Shown in pieces: positions 49,198-60,589 of a DNA stretch of 64,000 bases. Under the pieces are notes generated by a model. The model saw only the letters and a program-made list of their open reading frames with translations. It searched no databases and had not been told where the DNA came from. Location of the stretch: positions 1 through 64,000 of the forward strand of contig JANYHN010000066.1 in assembly GCA_025359045.1 (NCBI GenBank), given 5' to 3'. A program made the translations under genes and the position numbers. Position 1 is the stretch's first letter. Every line of letters starts with the position of its first letter. The DNA is from Hyphomicrobiales bacterium. Lineage in GTDB: Bacteria; Pseudomonadota; Alphaproteobacteria; Rhizobiales; Aestuariivirgaceae.

Positions 49198-49916
49198 CAC
49201 TTCCTTGGGATTTTGATTTTCTGCATCTTTTCGCAGTGGCGCTGGTGTTTATTATGTGGTGGCTTTATGGGCCGATTTTGAGGCTCTTAGGCCGTGGCAC
49301 TCTAAACGCACAGCTCCATGTGGTGCGTTTGAAATGGATGCGGATGTTAATGCATTCCAAACGCGAGAGCCGGGTTTTTGATGCTATTTTATTGGGGCAA
49401 GTGTCAAATGCCATGTCGTTCTTTGGTTCGGGTTCTCTGATTGTTTTAGCCGGCCTTGTGGGCACGCTTGCAAGCATCAACCACGTGCATGCCTCACTCA
49501 CGCAAATGGCATTTTTTCCACCAATCAGCTTACCATTATTCACCGTCAATTTTGCGGCCATCACCGCAATTATGGCGATCAGTTTTTTCTCATTCACTTA
49601 TGCGCTGAGGAAATTGGCTTATACATTAGCAATGATAGGTGCGCTTGATGAAGCGCCCGCTGCTACGCCGCAAGCCCAAGTGATGGTGGCCCAAGTGGCA
49701 ACGGTGCTGACTGAATCATTGAAAAGCATGAATAATGGAACACGCGGGTTTTATTTTGCGGTTGCCGGATTGTTTTTGTTTACAAGTCCCATAGTGTCGA
49801 TTGTTATGACTTTAGGATTGAGCGTGCTGCTCTATTATCGCCAAGGGCTTTCAACAGAAGCCCTGGCGATTGAACGCTATGTGAATGCGATGATTGAAGA
49901 AGGTATTGAGGGCTAA
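49194..49916 (+). CDS. DUF599-family membrane protein
   Basis: LHLFAVALVFIMWWLYGPILRLLG...RESRVFDAILLGQVSNAMSFFGSGSLIVLAGLVGTLA; overlaps prfC stop by 4 nt. Confidence 0.82.
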   Translation: MTLPWDFDFLHLFAVALVFIMWWLYGPILRLLGRGTLNAQLHVVRLKWMRMLMHSKRESRVFDAILLGQVSNAMSFFGSGSLIVLAGLVGTLASINHVHASLTQMAFFPPISLPLFTVNFAAITAIMAISFFSFTYALRKLAYTLAMIGALDEAPAATPQAQVMVAQVATVLTESLKSMNNGTRGFYFAVAGLFLFTSPIVSIVMTLGLSVLLYYRQGLSTEALAIERYVNAMIEEGIEG

Positions 49917-52324
49917 CTGAACAAGAAATCATCTGCAATCGTGATAGTGGAACTGTTTGTGTTTTGCAAAATCATCACCCAGGTTTCAGCGCCGTGCACA
50001 TAGGACAATTTGGTATCTGCGCCGACCTGCTCAATCTTTACTGAGGTCGGATCTCCAAAATTCCAGTCAGCAGCTGGGACGACAATGTGATCGCCTTCGC
50101 GCCAATCAGTTACGATGTCTTTGCCAGCGCTCATATAGAAGATGTCGTCGCCCCAACCGCCTGTCAGAGTATCATTACCGGCGCCGCCATTTAGGCGATC
50201 CTTGCTGCCTCCACCGCTTAACGTGTCATTGCCATTGCCACCTGCCAGCCAATTTTCCTGGCTGTTTCCAATAAGTGTATCATTGCCGCTTCCGCCAATT
50301 ACACCTTCAATTTGGAAGTAGGTATCGCCCGCGGCATCGCCAAGCAAACCTTTGGCTGTTGCAAGATTAACACTGACTGCGCTGGTGCTTAATGCATAAG
50401 AGGCAAAGTCAAACCCAGCATCGCCATACAACGCATCAGCGCCTGCACCGCCAATCAAAACATCTTTTCCACCGCCACCATAGAGTGTGTCTTTGCCAGC
50501 GCCACCAACCAACATATCATCGCCAGCATAACCGTAGATCGTATCATTGCCATCTAAGCCATAGAGACGATCAGCCAAAGCAGTTCCCTTCATCACGTCA
50601 TTGCCTTTGGTGCCAGCATCATAAAGACCGTTATCAAAGGTTGAAGCGGGACGAGGATCGGAAACCACCCACGGGGCTGATTTGCCATTTGCATCTATGA
50701 TCGCAGTTGTGCGCAGTTCTGGCTTATAGTCAGGAGCATTCCACAAGCCATAATCACCCCATGGCCCCCACCGCCCCGTATCAGAATACCAAGTGAAGGG
50801 GCCATTGCCGGTTTTTTGCCACTCTGCAAGTGCGACCTCATAAACCTCTTTCATTTCGGGCGACAGTTGCACCTGTTCATTAAAGTTTGTGTATTTGGGG
50901 TCGCCGCCACCGGGATCATTGCCATTGAGAAGCAAAGATCCTCCTTCATAGACGCCAAATTTAATGCCGTATTTATCAGCGAGTTCGTGACCTTTGGCCC
51001 AAGCTGGTGAAAGTTCAGTTTTGATTTGGTTGATTAGAAAATCGCGTGCGGCACCATAGCCTTTATCGGGCTGCTTCATCCAGTCATCGACCATTTTATC
51101 GACTTCTGGACTGGTGTTAAACCACGAGAAATAGCCATCCGTTGCGAGAAATTTTATGCCTGCATCAATTGGAGATAGACCACCCTTTGCAACATAATCT
51201 GGTGCGGTGAGCATTTTTAAAAGTTCACCATTGCTGATACCTTCATGATCAATTGTAACAGTTGGAATAAGGCGCGGATCATCTCCGAAGACCTTTCTAA
51301 AAATCTGAGTCATTTCAGAAGCTCTTGCACCATAAGCTTCCGCATTGGCAAAAGGTACATCGCCAAACTGAGTTTTGCCCTTGTCGATTAAATATTGGTG
51401 TTGATCAAATCCGGTCGTCCAAAATTCATTGGTATATTCCACATAAACTTTGAGGCTGGGGTCAAGATGTTCTTTTAGATATTTGGCAACTTGCTTGATG
51501 TAATCGTCAGTGGCCATATGTGGGATGTTGATCCACAAATCAGAATGCGCTTGATTGGCCACTTCCAAGAGCAATTCATATGGCATGCCCCGACCATCTT
51601 TTATCCAGAAGGCTTGATCGGCTGTTACGTCGTTGGGTGTGAAGTCTGTGACTTTGGAGAAATTCGTGCCTTGCCAATCATGCATGCGCAGCACGCGAAA
51701 ATCATCAATTTGTTGAAACCATTTTGGATCAAAATGTTCGCCATTGGCCACTAAATCAGAATATTTTTCTTGATAGACTTTAATATCGCGAATGTAATTT
51801 CCGGTGTGGTTGGGATCTGTGGATTCAATATTTACAGTGATGCCGTTATCACCTTTGCTGTAGTCACCATCAAAATGAACCAGATACTTGTTTGGCCCTA
51901 TTTTTTCGTAGTTTGTGTAAGTGGTGAGAGTGCCTTCGCCTTTCCACTCAATTATGTAATCAGCAGCTGGCATGATTTTCGTGTAAAATACGTTGGCATG
52001 TATTGATTGGGCCACGCCATTAACCACCGGCAATTCAACGGGCCAGCCTTTGGCATCAAGCTTGACTTGGCCGCGCTGTTCTTGGCCTTTGCTGTCATAG
52101 GTGATCCAAGCATCTGCACCGTGCATGACATCCAAAGCGCTAAATGTGTCAGCATAGGCTGAAGGTTGACCACCAATGTTTAAACCTTGTGACGGATTGA
52201 TTGCCATATTCAGGGTCTCCATAGAATTTACGAAGGCCGTCCCCATCAGCAAGGCCACAAGCGCAGCACTCACCTGTGTTATGATTTTAGGATTGATGTG
52301 GCGAAAATATGGTAGTCCGATCAT
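49913..52324 (-). CDS. RTX calcium-binding protein with glycoside-hydrolase-like N-terminal domain
   Basis: Multiple GGxGxDxLxG nonapeptide repeats (e.g. GGAGKDTLYGGGGKDVLIGGAGADALYGD; GGNGNDTLSGGGSKDRLNGGAGNDTLTGG); N-terminal region with VYVEYTNEFWT (Asn-Glu motif). Confidence 0.88.
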   Translation of the reverse strand: MIGLPYFRHINPKIITQVSAALVALLMGTAFVNSMETLNMAINPSQGLNIGGQPSAYADTFSALDVMHGADAWITYDSKGQEQRGQVKLDAKGWPVELPVVNGVAQSIHANVFYTKIMPAADYIIEWKGEGTLTTYTNYEKIGPNKYLVHFDGDYSKGDNGITVNIESTDPNHTGNYIRDIKVYQEKYSDLVANGEHFDPKWFQQIDDFRVLRMHDWQGTNFSKVTDFTPNDVTADQAFWIKDGRGMPYELLLEVANQAHSDLWINIPHMATDDYIKQVAKYLKEHLDPSLKVYVEYTNEFWTTGFDQHQYLIDKGKTQFGDVPFANAEAYGARASEMTQIFRKVFGDDPRLIPTVTIDHEGISNGELLKMLTAPDYVAKGGLSPIDAGIKFLATDGYFSWFNTSPEVDKMVDDWMKQPDKGYGAARDFLINQIKTELSPAWAKGHELADKYGIKFGVYEGGSLLLNGNDPGGGDPKYTNFNEQVQLSPEMKEVYEVALAEWQKTGNGPFTWYSDTGRWGPWGDYGLWNAPDYKPELRTTAIIDANGKSAPWVVSDPRPASTFDNGLYDAGTKGNDVMKGTALADRLYGLDGNDTIYGYAGDDMLVGGAGKDTLYGGGGKDVLIGGAGADALYGDAGFDFASYALSTSAVSVNLATAKGLLGDAAGDTYFQIEGVIGGSGNDTLIGNSQENWLAGGNGNDTLSGGGSKDRLNGGAGNDTLTGGWGDDIFYMSAGKDIVTDWREGDHIVVPAADWNFGDPTSVKIEQVGADTKLSYVHGAETWVMILQNTNSSTITIADDFLFS

Positions 52325-52337
52325 CCTGCGTTTATCG

Positions 52338-52979
52338 CTATTTTAGCGATGCAGCTTGGCGCGCAAGGTTTTCAATTCCGGCCCAGTCTCCAACTGCAAT
52401 GAGAGCTTTAGGAATCATCCATGAACCACCGATAGTGATGACGTTTGCGAGCTTTAAATAGTTTGGAGCAAGTTCAGGCGTTATGCCACCTGTTGGGCAA
52501 AATTTAATTTGCGGCAGAGGTGAAGCAAGTGATGACAAATACTTCGTTCCACCTGCCGGTTCTGCTGGGAAGAATTTTTGGATTGTATAGCCCCATTCAA
52601 GCAAGGCCATGCATTCACTTGGTGTTACGCCGCCGGGCAGCAGTTCGATATCTTCTTCATCTTCAGCAGCACCCAAAAGCTTTCCCGTTGAACCTGGCGA
52701 TACTGCGAATGAGCAGCCAGCCTTACGACTTTCGCGCAATTGTTGCGGCGTTAAGACCGTACCAGAGCCGATGATTGCGCCTTCAACTTCTGCAACAATT
52801 GCGCGGATAGCTTCAAGTGCTGCATCTGTGCGCAAAGTGATTTCGAGAACAGGCAAACCACCACTCACGAGGGCGCGGGCCAATGGAACTGCGTCTTTCA
52901 CATTTTCAATAACCATGACGGGAACGACTGGGGCTGATTTTAGAGCCGTTGCTAATTTCTTCTGATAAATACGGGTCAT
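52338..52979 (-). CDS. eda: 2-dehydro-3-deoxy-phosphogluconate aldolase
   Basis: [49 protein letters not shown]. Confidence 0.96.
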   Translation of the reverse strand: MTRIYQKKLATALKSAPVVPVMVIENVKDAVPLARALVSGGLPVLEITLRTDAALEAIRAIVAEVEGAIIGSGTVLTPQQLRESRKAGCSFAVSPGSTGKLLGAAEDEEDIELLPGGVTPSECMALLEWGYTIQKFFPAEPAGGTKYLSSLASPLPQIKFCPTGGITPELAPNYLKLANVITIGGSWMIPKALIAVGDWAGIENLARQAASLK

Positions 52980-54802
52980 TGTATCATCCCAAATATTGAT
53001 GCGCCTTGATCAGCGCGGCCTGCGAGATTTCTAAAGGCGGCAAAGAGTTCACGGCCGGTGCCTTGTTCATTTTCGGACATGTCTTTGGTGGCCAGTGGTC
53101 GGCGGCCAAATTCCTTTGCATCCACCAAAACGTCCATAGTGCCTTTCGTCGCATCAATACGTACGATATCCCCGTCCATGAGACGAGCGATTGGCCCGCC
53201 GTCCGCGGCTTCTGGTGTGACATGAATGGCGGCGGGAACTTTGCCAGATGCTCCCGACATACGGCCATCGGTTAGTAGCGCGACGCGGAACCCGCGCTCC
53301 TGCAACACTGCGAGGGGTGGTGTCATGCGGTGTAACTCTGGCATGCCGTTGGCTTTGGGGCCCTGGAAGCGAACCACAGCGATGACGTCTTTATTAAGTT
53401 CATTGGCTTTGAAAGCGGCTGCCAAATCTTCTTGGTTGTGGAAGATACGACATGGCGCTTCGATGATGTGGCGATCTTCAGGGATTGATGATGATTTGAT
53501 GACGGCGCGACCGAGCGGGCCTTCGAGAACATTGAGGCCGCCTGTGGCCTGAAACGGCTCTGAAACGCCGCGCAACACTGAAGTGTCGCCAGAGGTTTTT
53601 GCTGCACCGCGCCACGTCAGTCCGCCTGCATCGTCAAGGCCTGGCTCTTGGCAGTAACCAGAAAGACCTGTGCCCATTATTGTCGTTACGTCTTCATGCA
53701 ACAATCCGGCGCTGAGTAATTCACGAATCATAAAGCCCATGCCGCCTGCTGCGTTGAAGTGATTTACATCAGCTTTTCCGTTAGGATAAATGCGCGTGAG
53801 TAACGGAATAACTTTGGAAAGTTCGGCCAGATCATCCCAAGTGAGTGCAATGCCTGCTGCTGCGGCCATGGCCACCACATGCATCGTGTGATTAGTCGAT
53901 CCGCCCGTGGCGAGAAGTCCAACAACACCGTTCACCACGGCCTTTTCGTCATAGATTTTACCGATTGGCGTATATTGATTACCGAGGGCCGAAATGCTCA
54001 TCGCTTGCTTGGCCGATGCTTTGGTGATTTCATCGCGGAGTTGTGTGCCGGGGTTCACGAAAGTGGAACCGGGCAAATGCAGGCCCATGATTTCCATCAA
54101 CATCTGATTGGAATTGGCGGTGCCGTAAAACGTGCAGGTGCCGGGGCCGTGATAGGCTTGGCTTTCAGCTTCGAGAAGCGCCTCGCGCCCGACTTTACCT
54201 TGCGCATAAAGCTGGCGGATTTTGCCTTTTTCTTCGTTTGGTAAACCAGATGTCATCGGGCCAGCGGGGATGAACACAGCTGGTAAATGACCGAATGCCA
54301 ATGCTCCGATGATAAGGCCTGGCACAATTTTATCGCAGACGCCAAGATAGACGCTGGCATCGAACATTTGATGGCTCAGAGCTACGGCAGTCGACATCGC
54401 TATGACGTCACGCGAGAAAAGCGAGAGCTCCATTCCGGTTTCGCCTTGTGTCACACCATCGCACATGGCAGGAACACCGCCTGCAACTTGCGCTGTGCCA
54501 CCTGCTTGGCGAGCGGCTTGACGAATGAGTTCAGGGTAGAATTCAAATGGCTGATGGGCCGAAAGCATGTCGTTATAAGACGTGACAATTGCGAGGTTAG
54601 GGCCTGAGCCATTGCGCAATGCGTTTTTATCACCAACGCCACATGCGGCAAAACCATGCGCGATGTTGGCGCAGCCTAAAGATCTGCGCTTGGGTTGGCG
54701 ATCAATGGCGCGCTCAATTTTTTCCAGATAATTTTTGCGACTTGTCTTGCTGCGCGCAATGATCTTTTCGGTCACGGCAGAAACTGTTCTGTGTACGGAC
54801 AT
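52976..54802 (-). CDS. edd: Phosphogluconate dehydratase
   Basis: [81 protein letters not shown]. Confidence 0.97.
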   Translation of the reverse strand: MSVHRTVSAVTEKIIARSKTSRKNYLEKIERAIDRQPKRRSLGCANIAHGFAACGVGDKNALRNGSGPNLAIVTSYNDMLSAHQPFEFYPELIRQAARQAGGTAQVAGGVPAMCDGVTQGETGMELSLFSRDVIAMSTAVALSHQMFDASVYLGVCDKIVPGLIIGALAFGHLPAVFIPAGPMTSGLPNEEKGKIRQLYAQGKVGREALLEAESQAYHGPGTCTFYGTANSNQMLMEIMGLHLPGSTFVNPGTQLRDEITKASAKQAMSISALGNQYTPIGKIYDEKAVVNGVVGLLATGGSTNHTMHVVAMAAAAGIALTWDDLAELSKVIPLLTRIYPNGKADVNHFNAAGGMGFMIRELLSAGLLHEDVTTIMGTGLSGYCQEPGLDDAGGLTWRGAAKTSGDTSVLRGVSEPFQATGGLNVLEGPLGRAVIKSSSIPEDRHIIEAPCRIFHNQEDLAAAFKANELNKDVIAVVRFQGPKANGMPELHRMTPPLAVLQERGFRVALLTDGRMSGASGKVPAAIHVTPEAADGGPIARLMDGDIVRIDATKGTMDVLVDAKEFGRRPLATKDMSENEQGTGRELFAAFRNLAGRADQGASIFGMIQ

Positions 54803-55458
54803 TATGGGCACCAATATAAATAAAGTGGTTTGGCAGAATGAAGCACCGCACGCACAGGCATTTCGAGCGCATCTGTGCCTGTTAGTGCTTTCTCTAAGAC
54901 CTGCATTTTACCTTGGCCCTGAATATGGAGGCAAAGGTGAGCTGCTGCAAGAAGACGCGGTAATGTGAAAGTCAGGCGTGGTTCGCCAGCTCCCTGTGCA
55001 GTCATTGGAATAACAGCGTCGGAGTTTGTTAGATCAATGGCCTTGGCCAAATTATCTCCACCGGGGAAAAATGAAGCTGTATGTCCATCATCGCCCATGC
55101 CCAGAATGGCCACGTCAAACAGTGCTATCCGTCTAACAAGTGGATTGAGGTATAGCGGCACAAATTGCGCAACCGCGGCTTCATTGCACCAAAGATTATC
55201 ACGCACCAGTCTTGCATTGGAGCGCGGATTATCTTCGGGCACTTGGCGTTCGTCGACCAAGGTGATGGTGACTTTTGACCAATCTAGTTTTTGTTTTGAT
55301 AGAGCCGCAAAAAATAGTTTGGGTGTTGTGCCCCCAGAGACAGCGAGCAATGCATTGTTTTTGGCAACAAGTGCCGCCTTTAACCAGCCCGCCACATCTT
55401 GCGCCATCGTTTCGGCAAGTTCTAAACTCTCCTTAAAAATCAACTTGTTAACGATCAT
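54802..55458 (-). CDS. pgl: 6-phosphogluconolactonase
   Basis: [60 protein letters not shown]. Confidence 0.95.
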   Translation of the reverse strand: MIVNKLIFKESLELAETMAQDVAGWLKAALVAKNNALLAVSGGTTPKLFFAALSKQKLDWSKVTITLVDERQVPEDNPRSNARLVRDNLWCNEAAVAQFVPLYLNPLVRRIALFDVAILGMGDDGHTASFFPGGDNLAKAIDLTNSDAVIPMTAQGAGEPRLTFTLPRLLAAAHLCLHIQGQGKMQVLEKALTGTDALEMPVRAVLHSAKPLYLYWCP

Positions 55459-56936
55459 GCGTCTGGGCCTTCATACCACGTGCGGCCATCTCGTTCGATT
55501 AAGGCAATCGCTGACGTAGGACCCCAAGTGCCCGATGTGTAGGGCTTTGGAACATCAGTGGTATCTTTCCAATGATCTAAAATGGGATCAATATATTTCC
55601 AAGCCGCGGCCACTTCGTCACGGCGCATAAATAACGTTTGATTGCCGCGCACGACATCCATCAACAAGCGTTCATAAGCTTCGGGTTGCCTTGTGCTGAA
55701 GGCTTCAGCAAAGCTCATATCCAGCGGCACATTTTTAAGTCGCATTCCGCCGGGGCCAGGCTCTTTTACACTCAGCCAAAGCTTGACACCTTCATCAGGC
55801 TGCAACCGAATGACCAAACGATTGGGTTGCAAATTATTTGCTGACTTTGCGAATACATTAATCGGAACGGGCTTGAACTCCACCATAATTTCCGATTCGC
55901 GTTGCGCAAGACGCTTTCCGGTGCGCAGATAAAACGGAACTTGGCTCCAACGCCACGATGCAATTTCAACTTTGATAGCGACAAATGTTTCAGTTTTTGA
56001 TTCAGGGTTGCCAAGTTCTTCGAGATATCCCTTTACGGCTCCAGAGTCTGTGGAACCGGCGCGATATTGCCCGCGCACAACACTGGTTTCTAACTGATCA
56101 GCATTAAGCGTTTTGAGAGATTTTAAAACTTTCAATTTTTCATCTCGAACAGCATCGGCATCCATTGAACTTGGCGGCTCCATCGCCACCAGACACAAAA
56201 GCTGGAGGATATGGTTTTGTACCATATCGCGTAATGCACCCGAGGTATCATAGTAACCAGCGCGCGATTCAACACCCAAGGTTTCAGCTACGGTGATTTG
56301 CACATGATCGATATGCGCTGCCGTCCATAAAGGTTCGAACAGCGAATTAGCAAAACGCAATGCCATTAAATTCTGCACGGTTTCTTTGCCGAGATAATGA
56401 TCGATGCGGTAGATCATGGGTTCAGCAAAAACTTTGCCGATTGCATCATTCAGTGCTTGTGCGGATTCACCACTTTTTCCCAGGGGCTTTTCGACAACCA
56501 CACGCGATTTTGGGGTGACGAGTTTATGGTTGCCTAAGCGTTCGCAAATAGGGCCGAACAAATCTGGGCCAACAGCAAGATAAAACACCCGGATGCGGTC
56601 TTGGTTTTGCGCTAGTGCTTCATCAAGCTTTGACCAACCATCTTCCTTGCCAGCCTCTGCCGCGATATAAGAAAGGCGACCCAAAAACCTGCTCATCATT
56701 TCTGGCGTGCGCAGCTTTTCCTCGACAAACGATTCCAGCGCTGTGGTTGCGAATGTGCGGAATTCATCATCACTCATCTCGCGGCGCGACGTGCCGATGA
56801 TGCGGGCTTCGGCTGGAATTTGGCCTTGTTCGTCACGGTGGTATAGAGCTGGGATCAATTTGCGTTGGGCCAGATCCCCCGTTGCGCCAAACACAACTAT
56901 ATCAAATGCATCAACGGGAATGAGGCGGGCGGTCAT
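55455..56936 (-). CDS. zwf: Glucose-6-phosphate dehydrogenase
   Basis: VVFGATGDLAQRKLIPALY, RIDHYLGKETVQNLMALRFAN, active-site region intact. Confidence 0.97.
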   Translation of the reverse strand: MTARLIPVDAFDIVVFGATGDLAQRKLIPALYHRDEQGQIPAEARIIGTSRREMSDDEFRTFATTALESFVEEKLRTPEMMSRFLGRLSYIAAEAGKEDGWSKLDEALAQNQDRIRVFYLAVGPDLFGPICERLGNHKLVTPKSRVVVEKPLGKSGESAQALNDAIGKVFAEPMIYRIDHYLGKETVQNLMALRFANSLFEPLWTAAHIDHVQITVAETLGVESRAGYYDTSGALRDMVQNHILQLLCLVAMEPPSSMDADAVRDEKLKVLKSLKTLNADQLETSVVRGQYRAGSTDSGAVKGYLEELGNPESKTETFVAIKVEIASWRWSQVPFYLRTGKRLAQRESEIMVEFKPVPINVFAKSANNLQPNRLVIRLQPDEGVKLWLSVKEPGPGGMRLKNVPLDMSFAEAFSTRQPEAYERLLMDVVRGNQTLFMRRDEVAAAWKYIDPILDHWKDTTDVPKPYTSGTWGPTSAIALIERDGRTWYEGPDA

Positions 56937-57076
56937 AAAGCTTGCTCCAATGAAATTGAGGTACGCTAATCAAACTGACGCTTACACTGTGGAAAACCGC
57001 ATTGCAATAAATCACGCTGCGAGATTTATTGCATGGGGGCCATGCGTTTGTTATGCAACGTCAAAGAGGAAATGTC

Positions 57077-58006
57077 ATGATTTTGTGTTGCGGCGAAGCT
57101 TTGATCGATTTTTTGCCCCGTAAGGGTTCAGATGGTGCATTTGTGTATCAACCGTTTAACGGTGGGTCGATCTATAATACTGCCATTGCCTTGGGCCGGC
57201 TCGACGTGCCCACTGGATTTTTTGGTGGTATCAGCACTGATTTCTTTGGTGATAGTTTGGCCGAAGGTTTGGCCGCATCAAAAGTTGATTTGCGCTATGT
57301 AAAGCGCAAAGAGCTGCACAGCACGCTGGCCTTTGTAAAACTTTCAAGCGGCCATGCACAGTATTCATTTGTGGATGATGCTTCGGCCGCGCGTAACTTG
57401 CTGAAGAAAGATATGCCGAAGTTGCCCAAAGCGGTCACCGCATTGCATTTCGGTTCAATCAGCTTGATCCCTGAGCCATGCGGCAGCACTTACGAGGCTT
57501 TGGCTAAGCGAGAACATAAATCACGGGTGATCTGTATTGATCCCAATATTCGTGCCACTTTGATTACAAAGCGGAAAAGAAAGCAACACCAAGTTCGCCT
57601 GTTCAATATGATGAGCATGGCCGATATTGTAAAAATTTCTGATGAAGATGTGTTGTGGATGAATAAATCCAAAAGTCTTTCAAATTTTGGCAAGGCATGG
57701 GTAAAGCGTGGCGTGAAGATTGTAGCCATTACCAAGGGAGGCGATGGCGTTGAAGTTTACACCAAGGATTACTCGTTCAAGCTAGATGTGCCAAAGGTGG
57801 CAGTGGTTGATACTGTGGGTGCGGGGGATACTTTCACAGCTGGATTGCTGACCTATCTTGAGCGTAGCAAAAAGTTGACCAAGAAGGCGCTGGCTGTGAT
57901 TGATGAAGCAACTTTAAAAAATGCTGCTGCGTTTGCCATGAGGGCAGCGGCCGTCACCGTCTCACGCGCGGGCGCTGATCCGCCTTGGTCAAAAGAAATG
58001 AAATGA
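57077..58006 (+). CDS. PfkB-family carbohydrate kinase (fructokinase-like)
   Basis: MILCCGEALIDFLPRKG, GGSIYNTAIALGRLDVPTGFFGGIS, VVDTVGAGDTFTAGLL. Confidence 0.92.
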   Translation: MILCCGEALIDFLPRKGSDGAFVYQPFNGGSIYNTAIALGRLDVPTGFFGGISTDFFGDSLAEGLAASKVDLRYVKRKELHSTLAFVKLSSGHAQYSFVDDASAARNLLKKDMPKLPKAVTALHFGSISLIPEPCGSTYEALAKREHKSRVICIDPNIRATLITKRKRKQHQVRLFNMMSMADIVKISDEDVLWMNKSKSLSNFGKAWVKRGVKIVAITKGGDGVEVYTKDYSFKLDVPKVAVVDTVGAGDTFTAGLLTYLERSKKLTKKALAVIDEATLKNAAAFAMRAAAVTVSRAGADPPWSKEMK

Positions 58007-60435
58007 ATTTTCCGGTTGATGACATTATTCCGGATTTGAAGGCCGCACTTCGTTCGCGGCCTTCAGCCATTTTGGTGGCAGAACCCGGAGCAGGCAAAAC
58101 GACGCGCGTGCCCTTGGCCTTGTTAGGTGAGCCTTGGCTTGCAGGCAAAAAGATTGTGATGTTGGAGCCCAGACGTTTGGCAGCACGGGCAGCAGCTTCG
58201 CGCATGGCGCAAACACTGAATGAAAAGCTGGGGGAAACGGTTGGTTACACTGTTCGGCTGGAACGCAAAGTTTCAGCTGCTACGCGCATTGAAGTGGTAA
58301 CGGAAGGGATATTACTCAGACGCCTGCAACAAGATGCGGAACTATCCGATATTGGCCTTGTCATTTTCGATGAATTTCATGAACGCAATTTGGACGGAGA
58401 TCTATCATTAGCACTCTGTTTGGATGTGCAACGCGGGTTGCGTGACGATCTCAAGTTTTTGATTATGTCGGCGACTTTGGATACAGAAAGCTTGTCGGCA
58501 TTTTTAGACAATGCGCCCGTTTTGAATGCGAAAGGCCGCATGTTTCCTGTTATCACCAAGCATCTTGATAAGACTACACGTCAGACAGTTGTGGCAGACT
58601 CAGTCAAGGCCATTCAATTGGCGTTGCGCGATGTCAAAGGAAGTTTGTTGGTATTCCTTCCGGGGGAAGGTGAAATCCGCCGTGTTGAGCAAACGCTGCT
58701 GGGTGATATACCGGAAAGTGTTGATGTTCGCCCCCTTTATGGAGCGATGTCGCTGGCCGATCAGGATGCCGCTATCAAGCCTTCAGAGTCGGGGCGGCGC
58801 AAAATTGTTTTGGCGACAACGATTGCTGAGACATCGCTTACCATTGATGGTGTTGAGGCGGTGATTGATTCAGGCTTCAAACGCGCACCGCGGTTTGATC
58901 CCGCTTCGGGCATGACGTCACTTGAAACAATTCGCGTGTCTCAGGCTTCTGCTGAACAACGCAAAGGTCGTGCCGGTCGGGTCGGCCCGGGCGTATGTTT
59001 CAGGTTGTGGCCTGAATCTGAAATGCGGGCCTTGGCGTTTCACGATGAACCTGAAATTCGCATTGCGGATTTAACGCCTTTGGTTTTGGAACTGGCGGCG
59101 TGGGGCACCAATGATGTGCCATGGCTGGAAGCCCCGCCTGCAGCTGCTTTTGCGCAGGCGCAAGATGTATTAAAGCAATTGGGTGCACTGGATTCCTCGG
59201 GTGCAATAACACCTCATGGCAAAGCAATTGCCAGGTTGCCGCTGCACCCACGGCTTTCGCATATGGTAATTGCGGGTAAGGCCTTAGATGCAGGTGCGAT
59301 GGCGGCCGATATTGCTGCGATGATTTCGGAACGAGACGGACTTCCGCGCGATAGTTCTGCTGATGTGGAAACACGGTTGATGCATGTGCGTCGGAGTGCG
59401 CGTGAACGCATGAAACAAGTAGCCCGGCAGATCAAGGATCAGGCTGGTATTAAAGATGATGAAAGCGATGTTTCGCATGGTGTGTTGTTGGCGTTGGCTT
59501 ATCCAGACCGGATTGCGCAACGGCGCGGGGCTTTGGGACGGTTTCGTATGGCGTCTGGCGCTGGTGCTGTGTTGGCCGAGCATGATCCGTTAGCCAAGGC
59601 TGATTGGATAGCGATTGGATTATTGGATGGCGGCCAAGTAGATGCGAAGGTTCATCTGGCAGCCTTGATAACGAGAGCTGAAATTGAGACCCATTTCAAA
59701 GATCAGATTGTCACAAACGCTGGTGTGTTCTGGGATGTAAAAGCGCAAGTGGTCAGTGCATCAAGGTCAATTAAGTTCGGTGCTTTAGTTTTGGAAGAGC
59801 GACCATTGGCAACACCAGAACCTGAAGCGGTGGCGGTGGCCATGGCACAGGGTGTGAAAGCTATGGGGTTAACTTCACTACCCTGGAGCGATGCTGCCAG
59901 AATGTTCCGTTCCCGGATGAATTTTTTGTATCGTACCATACCAGATGATGGATGGCCGGATTTCTCGGACACGGCGTTACTCGGCAGCTTGCAAGAATGG
60001 TTGGTGCCTTATCTTGCAGGCATTTCACGCAAGAGCCATTTGCAGCGGCTGGATATGTTGGCAATTTTGCGCGGACTTATTCCGCGTGAGAAGTTACTCA
60101 ATTTAGAAAAACTGGCCCCTGCCCGCATGGAAGTGCCGGGCGGCGGTCATTATGTGATTGATTATGACGTTGAGGGCGATCCCGTTTTGCGCGTGCGCTT
60201 GCAGGAAATGTTCGGAATGAAATCCGCCCCGCAGATTGCAGAGGGCCGGGCAAAATTGAAAATTGAACTGTTATCGCCGGGTGGCAAGCCAGTCGCGATT
60301 ACCCAGTCACTGGAAACATTTTGGGTGAATGCTTATCCAGATGTACGCAGAGATATGCGGGGGCGATACCCCAAGCATCTTTGGCCTGAGGATCCCACAA
60401 CGGCCACTGCAGTTGCCCCTCGAAAACTAAGGTAG
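58003..60435 (+). CDS. hrpB: ATP-dependent helicase HrpB
   Basis: VAEPGAGKTTRVPLALL, EPRRLAARAAASRMA, DEFHERNLDGDL, ATTIAETSLTIDGVEAVIDSG, QRKGRAGRVGPG; ATG overlaps the kinase stop. Confidence 0.95.
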   Translation: MNFPVDDIIPDLKAALRSRPSAILVAEPGAGKTTRVPLALLGEPWLAGKKIVMLEPRRLAARAAASRMAQTLNEKLGETVGYTVRLERKVSAATRIEVVTEGILLRRLQQDAELSDIGLVIFDEFHERNLDGDLSLALCLDVQRGLRDDLKFLIMSATLDTESLSAFLDNAPVLNAKGRMFPVITKHLDKTTRQTVVADSVKAIQLALRDVKGSLLVFLPGEGEIRRVEQTLLGDIPESVDVRPLYGAMSLADQDAAIKPSESGRRKIVLATTIAETSLTIDGVEAVIDSGFKRAPRFDPASGMTSLETIRVSQASAEQRKGRAGRVGPGVCFRLWPESEMRALAFHDEPEIRIADLTPLVLELAAWGTNDVPWLEAPPAAAFAQAQDVLKQLGALDSSGAITPHGKAIARLPLHPRLSHMVIAGKALDAGAMAADIAAMISERDGLPRDSSADVETRLMHVRRSARERMKQVARQIKDQAGIKDDESDVSHGVLLALAYPDRIAQRRGALGRFRMASGAGAVLAEHDPLAKADWIAIGLLDGGQVDAKVHLAALITRAEIETHFKDQIVTNAGVFWDVKAQVVSASRSIKFGALVLEERPLATPEPEAVAVAMAQGVKAMGLTSLPWSDAARMFRSRMNFLYRTIPDDGWPDFSDTALLGSLQEWLVPYLAGISRKSHLQRLDMLAILRGLIPREKLLNLEKLAPARMEVPGGGHYVIDYDVEGDPVLRVRLQEMFGMKSAPQIAEGRAKLKIELLSPGGKPVAITQSLETFWVNAYPDVRRDMRGRYPKHLWPEDPTTATAVAPRKLR

Positions 60436-60589
60436 GTTTATTTTCACTGTATAGGCCCCACAAGGCTCTAGGTTAAACGTAGGACGCCATTCATAGACTG
60501 GAAGCTAGGGTGTTACCAAAGTGAGCAAACCGATTAAAAATAGCGAAATCGGCTCATAGGATTGATTTCTACTTAAGGTTTGTTAACTC

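Noticed and set aside
50150-50600. Periodic repeats in DNA at the RTX region considered as a possible tandem/CRISPR-like array
   Set aside because: The periodicity is the coding of RTX nonapeptides (GGxGxDxLxG) in the 49913..52324 gene, not a CRISPR or satellite.
60526-60556. Inverted repeat ccgatt...aatcgg in the hrpB-sdaA convergent gap
   Set aside because: Six to nine pairs with bulges and no T-tract; possible convergent terminator but too weak to list.
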